NCBI RefSeq assembly: GCF_000276665.1
Contig: NW_004955502.1
Span: forward strand, 4,369,010-4,433,009
Direction: 5' to 3'
DNA length: 64,000 nucleotides
Source: Chinchilla lanigera
Taxonomy: Eukaryota > Chordata > Mammalia > Rodentia > Chinchillidae
Both the position numbers and the translations under genes were made by a program. Below the pieces are notes generated by a model. The model searched no databases and was not told the origin of the DNA. It saw only the letters and a program-made list of their open reading frames with translations. Every line of letters starts with the position of its first letter. The first letter of the stretch is position 1. Of this stretch, positions 60,836 through 64,000 are shown piece by piece.

Positions 60836-61866
60836 AAGTCAGGAGTTACTTCCCTGTAACAAAGTAGTAGTGTTAAGAATGGGAATTAAAGCATATTTGC
60901 ATAATTTGACTTCTATCCTCAAGTCTACTTCTCAGAATACCCTAGAAGACTCCAGGAAGAGACAAGCCCAGACCGTCAGTCTCTGAGACAAGGCTAAAGG
61001 CCACCTTCTCTGACCTTGGAGCTCTTCTCCCCTTCATCTTGTCCCAAAACCTTTATGAAGTTTTCCAGTGCTAAGCGTCTACATCGCTAAATCAGAAAAA
61101 CAGGCCTGGCAAAGAATAGATTTGTGCTAAAATGGCATTTCCAGTGTTCAGCTATTGTCCTGTTCACAGAACCTGCTGTGCACCTCTAGGCTGCTGGGTA
61201 CCTCCAGGTACCTTCCACGATCCTGAATATGTCTGCTTATCTTATTGATCACTTTATATCCATTCTCCTTTCCTCCCTCAGTTAAATTCTGTTTCTGGAG
61301 GTTGACTTATACAGATTGTATCAGTGGCTCCTTGCTTTTTGTCTTAGGGATGGCTTGGGTCATTAGGCAATGCTTAAGTTTGGAGGTAGCAATGAGGTCT
61401 TTCTGCTTCTAGCCCTAGGGAACTCTTCTTTTGGGTACAGACAAACTTTTATAAATAGCATCTTTATCAAATTGTCTTCAAAGCATTCTAATTTGAACTG
61501 TCATCTGTTTCCTGTTAGAACCTAATTTCCTACGTGAGGGGCTCAGGGTAGGTTATGCTAGGGGAATGGAAGTATCCGTGGGCTCCTCACTCTTCAAAGG
61601 CTGTTCTGGCTGACCATGGCTGGCCTGGAGTGAATTGAAAACCTTGGATTCCTCTAGAAGGACACTTGGTACAAAGTAATCACCAAAGGCTCATCAAATA
61701 AGATGCAGGAGAAAGGACATACAGAAACAGTATCATATTTGGTGTGTCTCTCATAGCAATGATTGACCTTACAGGGCCTAAATTAAATGACAGTTTCTGA
61801 GACATTCACATTTCCTAGCCTCTCTTGTCAGAATTTGTTTAAACTTGGAACTAGGCAGTCACCAAC

Positions 61867-62114
61867 CGTCAGTGAACCAAACTGTCCCCACATCCAAAGA
61901 CTGTTCTTCCTCCAGAACTCTTCTGATCAGTTTTTTGAAGTCTATAGCTGTGAGATCAACTTCTGCTTGCTTGTCCTCTTCCATTGTTCCTTGGTGGACA
62001 ACTTCACTTTCAATTTTGTTGGAATCAAAAGACAAGAGGTCACCTGCAGGGCTTCTTGCTTCTGCATCATCTCTCGTAAAGATGGCCACGAGTCTCATCT
62101 CTATGGAGCTGGAC
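61867..62114 (-). CDS. Impg1: Impg1 internal exon, second half of first SEA domain
   Basis: Internal coding exon of interphotoreceptor matrix proteoglycan 1, a secreted, heavily glycosylated protein of the matrix around retinal photoreceptors. Read on the minus strand it gives 82 full codons, including '[13 protein letters not shown]', 'GTMEEDKQ' and '[11 protein letters not shown]', which match the IMPG1 first SEA domain as I know it. The acceptor is strong: a pyrimidine run followed by 'tgtctgcag', with AG at 62116-62115. The exon enters in phase 2. The phase-1 donor is taken as GACG|gttggt, which is weak at +3 and +4. An alternative GT four bases further on (gtgact) would end in phase 2. 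The preceding exon, carrying the start of the SEA domain, is not found up to 64000. Long plus-strand reading frames over this exon are antisense shadows. Confidence 0.95.
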
Positions 62115-64000
62115 CTGCAGACAGGGGGAGACACGTTCCACCCAAAGCCTTGGTGCGGCCTGCTAGTGAGAACCACTACATCACTGCAGGTGTGCAGGAC
62201 GGCCTCCGCCTCGCCTCTCGTGGGCTCTCACAATGTTTCAATGTTTACCAGAAAATTGAAGTGTGGAAAAAGAATTGACATATATTTTAGTTCTGAAATA
62301 GAATTTGAATGTAGGGGTTAAGTCTAGCTTGAAGAGAGATTATGAAGTGAATCCACAGATTTTTAATTCATGTCTTTTAGGAAAAGTGTTAATTGTCCAA
62401 TGCAACTGACCAACATTTTTGGAGGTCTTAAAAGTCATGCAGTACCAATCAGGAAGAAGGATGCTATCCTTTCCTGCACCAACAGCCTCCTTTACTAAGG
62501 TCTATGAAAAAGCAATGAGTATATAGCATGAAACAATAGGCCATGCATGCTGTCACAAGTCAAAGCTTCAGTTCTTAGGGCCATTTTTCTTCCCATGAAG
62601 TATTTTTTTAAATTAAAAAAATTCTCTAAATAAAATATTCAGAAGGAAAAAATAACAAGGGAGAAGTGCGAAAAGAGGAAGGAAGGAAGTCCATGATTAA
62701 CCGGATTTATTGTCATATTTATTGATACAGTGCCATTTCCTATATGGAAATGAAAAAGATTTTCTACAGTTCTGTTTTCAAAAGAATCAGGTTTTACTTT
62801 TGGTTCCTGCCATAAATCTGCAAAGAAGGGTGCAGAAGTGTTTTAAAGGCCACAGGAACTGATAAGGTGTGTTCTTGGCCGCTCTTCAGACCACACGATC
62901 AGTCAGCCTACAGTTAATTATCTCACTAGTCAGTCACAGGAGCCAACGCTGATTCACATGACACAGCTTGCCAAGGCGTAGTGGGCCCTTTTCCCAACTC
63001 AGACTGATGACCTTGGCACCAGGAGCAAATCAGTTTCTCTGTTTTATTGTAAACTTAGATCGGTTGCATGACTGTGATGTAATCAGACAGACAACCTCCC
63101 ATTACAAACAACATTTAAGAATTAGTTAGGGCTGGGGACTTAGCTCAGCGGCAAAAGCACCTGCCTGGCAAGTGCAAGGCCGTGAGTTTGGTTCCCGGTA
63201 CCGGAGAAAAACCCAAAAAAACAAAACAAAACAAAAAAAAAAAGAATTAGTTAAATATGCTTTGGATCAGAGACATGTGTCTTCATGTTTTTTTTTTCTA
63301 ATTAGATATTGAGCTTAATAGAATCCTTTTCAGCTGATTAAGTCAGTGTTTATTTGCTTATCTCACATAGTGATTTGGAATGGAGAGTTACCCTCATGAC
63401 TAACTAACCAATTACTTCCAATTAAATAAGAAATCATTAAAAACTTATTGGCTTATCCAGACAGTAAATGTAAAAATTATTTGTATAAACTCAGCATATA
63501 AATTTGTGAAGGAAAACATACTGTATTCCAAAAATTAAAAAAAAGTCCAAATTACCCATCTTTTTCTTTCTTTGGTCTTCATTTCATCACACACAATGGA
63601 AGCATGCAAGGGAGAAAGAATTTTTGTGACATTTTTTGAGACAGCCATTGAATTATTTCATCTACAAAAAAACCTCTCCTTGAATCATCTCTTATGTTTG
63701 CCCAGAGTTTTGAAGTAAACATAAACCACCATTAGAATTTGGATGGAAATTTTGAGAGCCATATGAATCTCAAGATGTACATATTGCATGATGCTTTGGA
63801 TTAGGGCTGAACTCTCAGTCCAGAGTTTCATATGTATTTATGGTCTCCCTAAACTCATTGATTTCATCATATTACTTTTTAAAAAGGCTGCAAATATCCT
63901 ATACAGCTACATCCTACACATTTTCGGTGATCCTGTAGCCAGGAGGATTTTAAAGAGTATTCTGGCATTTATATATTTACATTTTTGTATTTGTATTTTC
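62115..64000 (-). other. Impg1: Impg1 intron upstream of the SEA1 exon
   Basis: This runs from the SEA1 exon acceptor to the window edge. It contains a young ID SINE (63129-63242) and is otherwise AT-rich unique-looking sequence. The preceding Impg1 exon, encoding the first half of the SEA1 domain, is not seen. Confidence 0.8.
63129..63242 (+). repeat. ID SINE, young subfamily
   Basis: 'gggctggggacttagctcag', 'cggcaaaagcacctgcctgg' and 'gtttggttcccggtaccgg', then a long A/C-rich tail. The target duplication 'agaattagtta' lies at 63118-63128 and 63243-63253. Confidence 0.96.

Larger units (their letters stand above)
16184..61866 (-). other. Impg1: Impg1 large intron (or intron plus an unrecognised small exon)
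   Basis: A 45.7-kb interval between the SEA1 exon and the mucin/SEA2 exon. Known IMPG1 carries about 50 further residues between these parts of the protein, so a small phase 1-1 exon may be hidden here; I did not find it. The repeats are itemised separately. Stretches where I see nothing assignable include 16184-17480, 17790-19160, 19340-20920, 24650-27540, 32815-33200, 33546-34800, 36740-37790, 38100-39386, 39760-40384, 40740-42012, 42325-44125, 44645-45554, 46010-47760, 48815-51040, 51640-52125, 52370-53220, 53664-54285, 54550-55780, 56940-58340 and 58700-60600. Confidence 0.75.

Noticed and set aside
61787..62321. Overlapping plus-strand ORFs of 163 and 158 codons
   Set aside because: They lie antisense to the Impg1 SEA1 exon, whose minus-strand translation clearly matches the family and has splice sites.
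1..64000. CRISPR arrays, operons, phage or other prokaryote-type systems
   Set aside because: Everything supported is mammalian: spliced exons, SINEs, L1 and LTRs; no spaced identical repeats or compact gene runs.

Overview
This is mammalian nuclear DNA from a rodent. Coding density is very low, and the sequence is crowded with rodent-type SINEs: tRNA-Ala-derived ID elements, 7SL-derived B1 elements with an internal duplication, and a B1-ID composite. Old LINE-1, MIR, L2, hAT-like and mariner-like remnants and MaLR-like LTRs are also present. The young ID copies differ from the murid BC1/ID consensus, so I infer a non-murid rodent, perhaps castorimorph; that placement is weak.

The one gene I can support is Impg1 (interphotoreceptor matrix proteoglycan 1, SPACR), on the minus strand. 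Three internal coding exons are visible. In transcription order they are 62114-61867 (second half of the first SEA domain), 16183-15654 (Ser/Thr-rich mucin-like segment and start of the second SEA domain) and 13175-12956 (rest of the second SEA domain). Splice phases are 2-1, 1-0 and 0-1, so the three are mutually compatible. The 5' exons lie beyond position 64000. The EGF-like and C-terminal exons were not found and should lie below position 1. The window is therefore an internal slice of one gene.

Layout: 1-12955 is intron downstream of the SEA2 exon, with SINEs, MIR, L2 and hAT-like remnants and a SINE-interrupted mariner copy. 13176-15653 is a 2.5 kb intron. 16184-61866 is a 45.7 kb intron holding the repeat landscape: a long decayed L1 (about 27.5-32.15 kb) carrying nested LTR insertions, at least five solo LTRs with visible target duplications, two more mariner copies, most of the young ID insertions, a 143-bp tandem duplication, and a small CpG-richer patch near 55.8 kb. 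62115-64000 is intron upstream of the SEA1 exon.

I see no bacterial, phage, CRISPR or operon-like system. The points most worth checking are a large intron that may hide or have lost a mucin-domain exon, a weak donor after the SEA1 exon, a palindromic mariner-derived family, a TSD-flanked solo-LTR family nested in L1, and a lineage-specific young ID subfamily. All similarity statements come from reading the sequence against remembered family features; no search was run.
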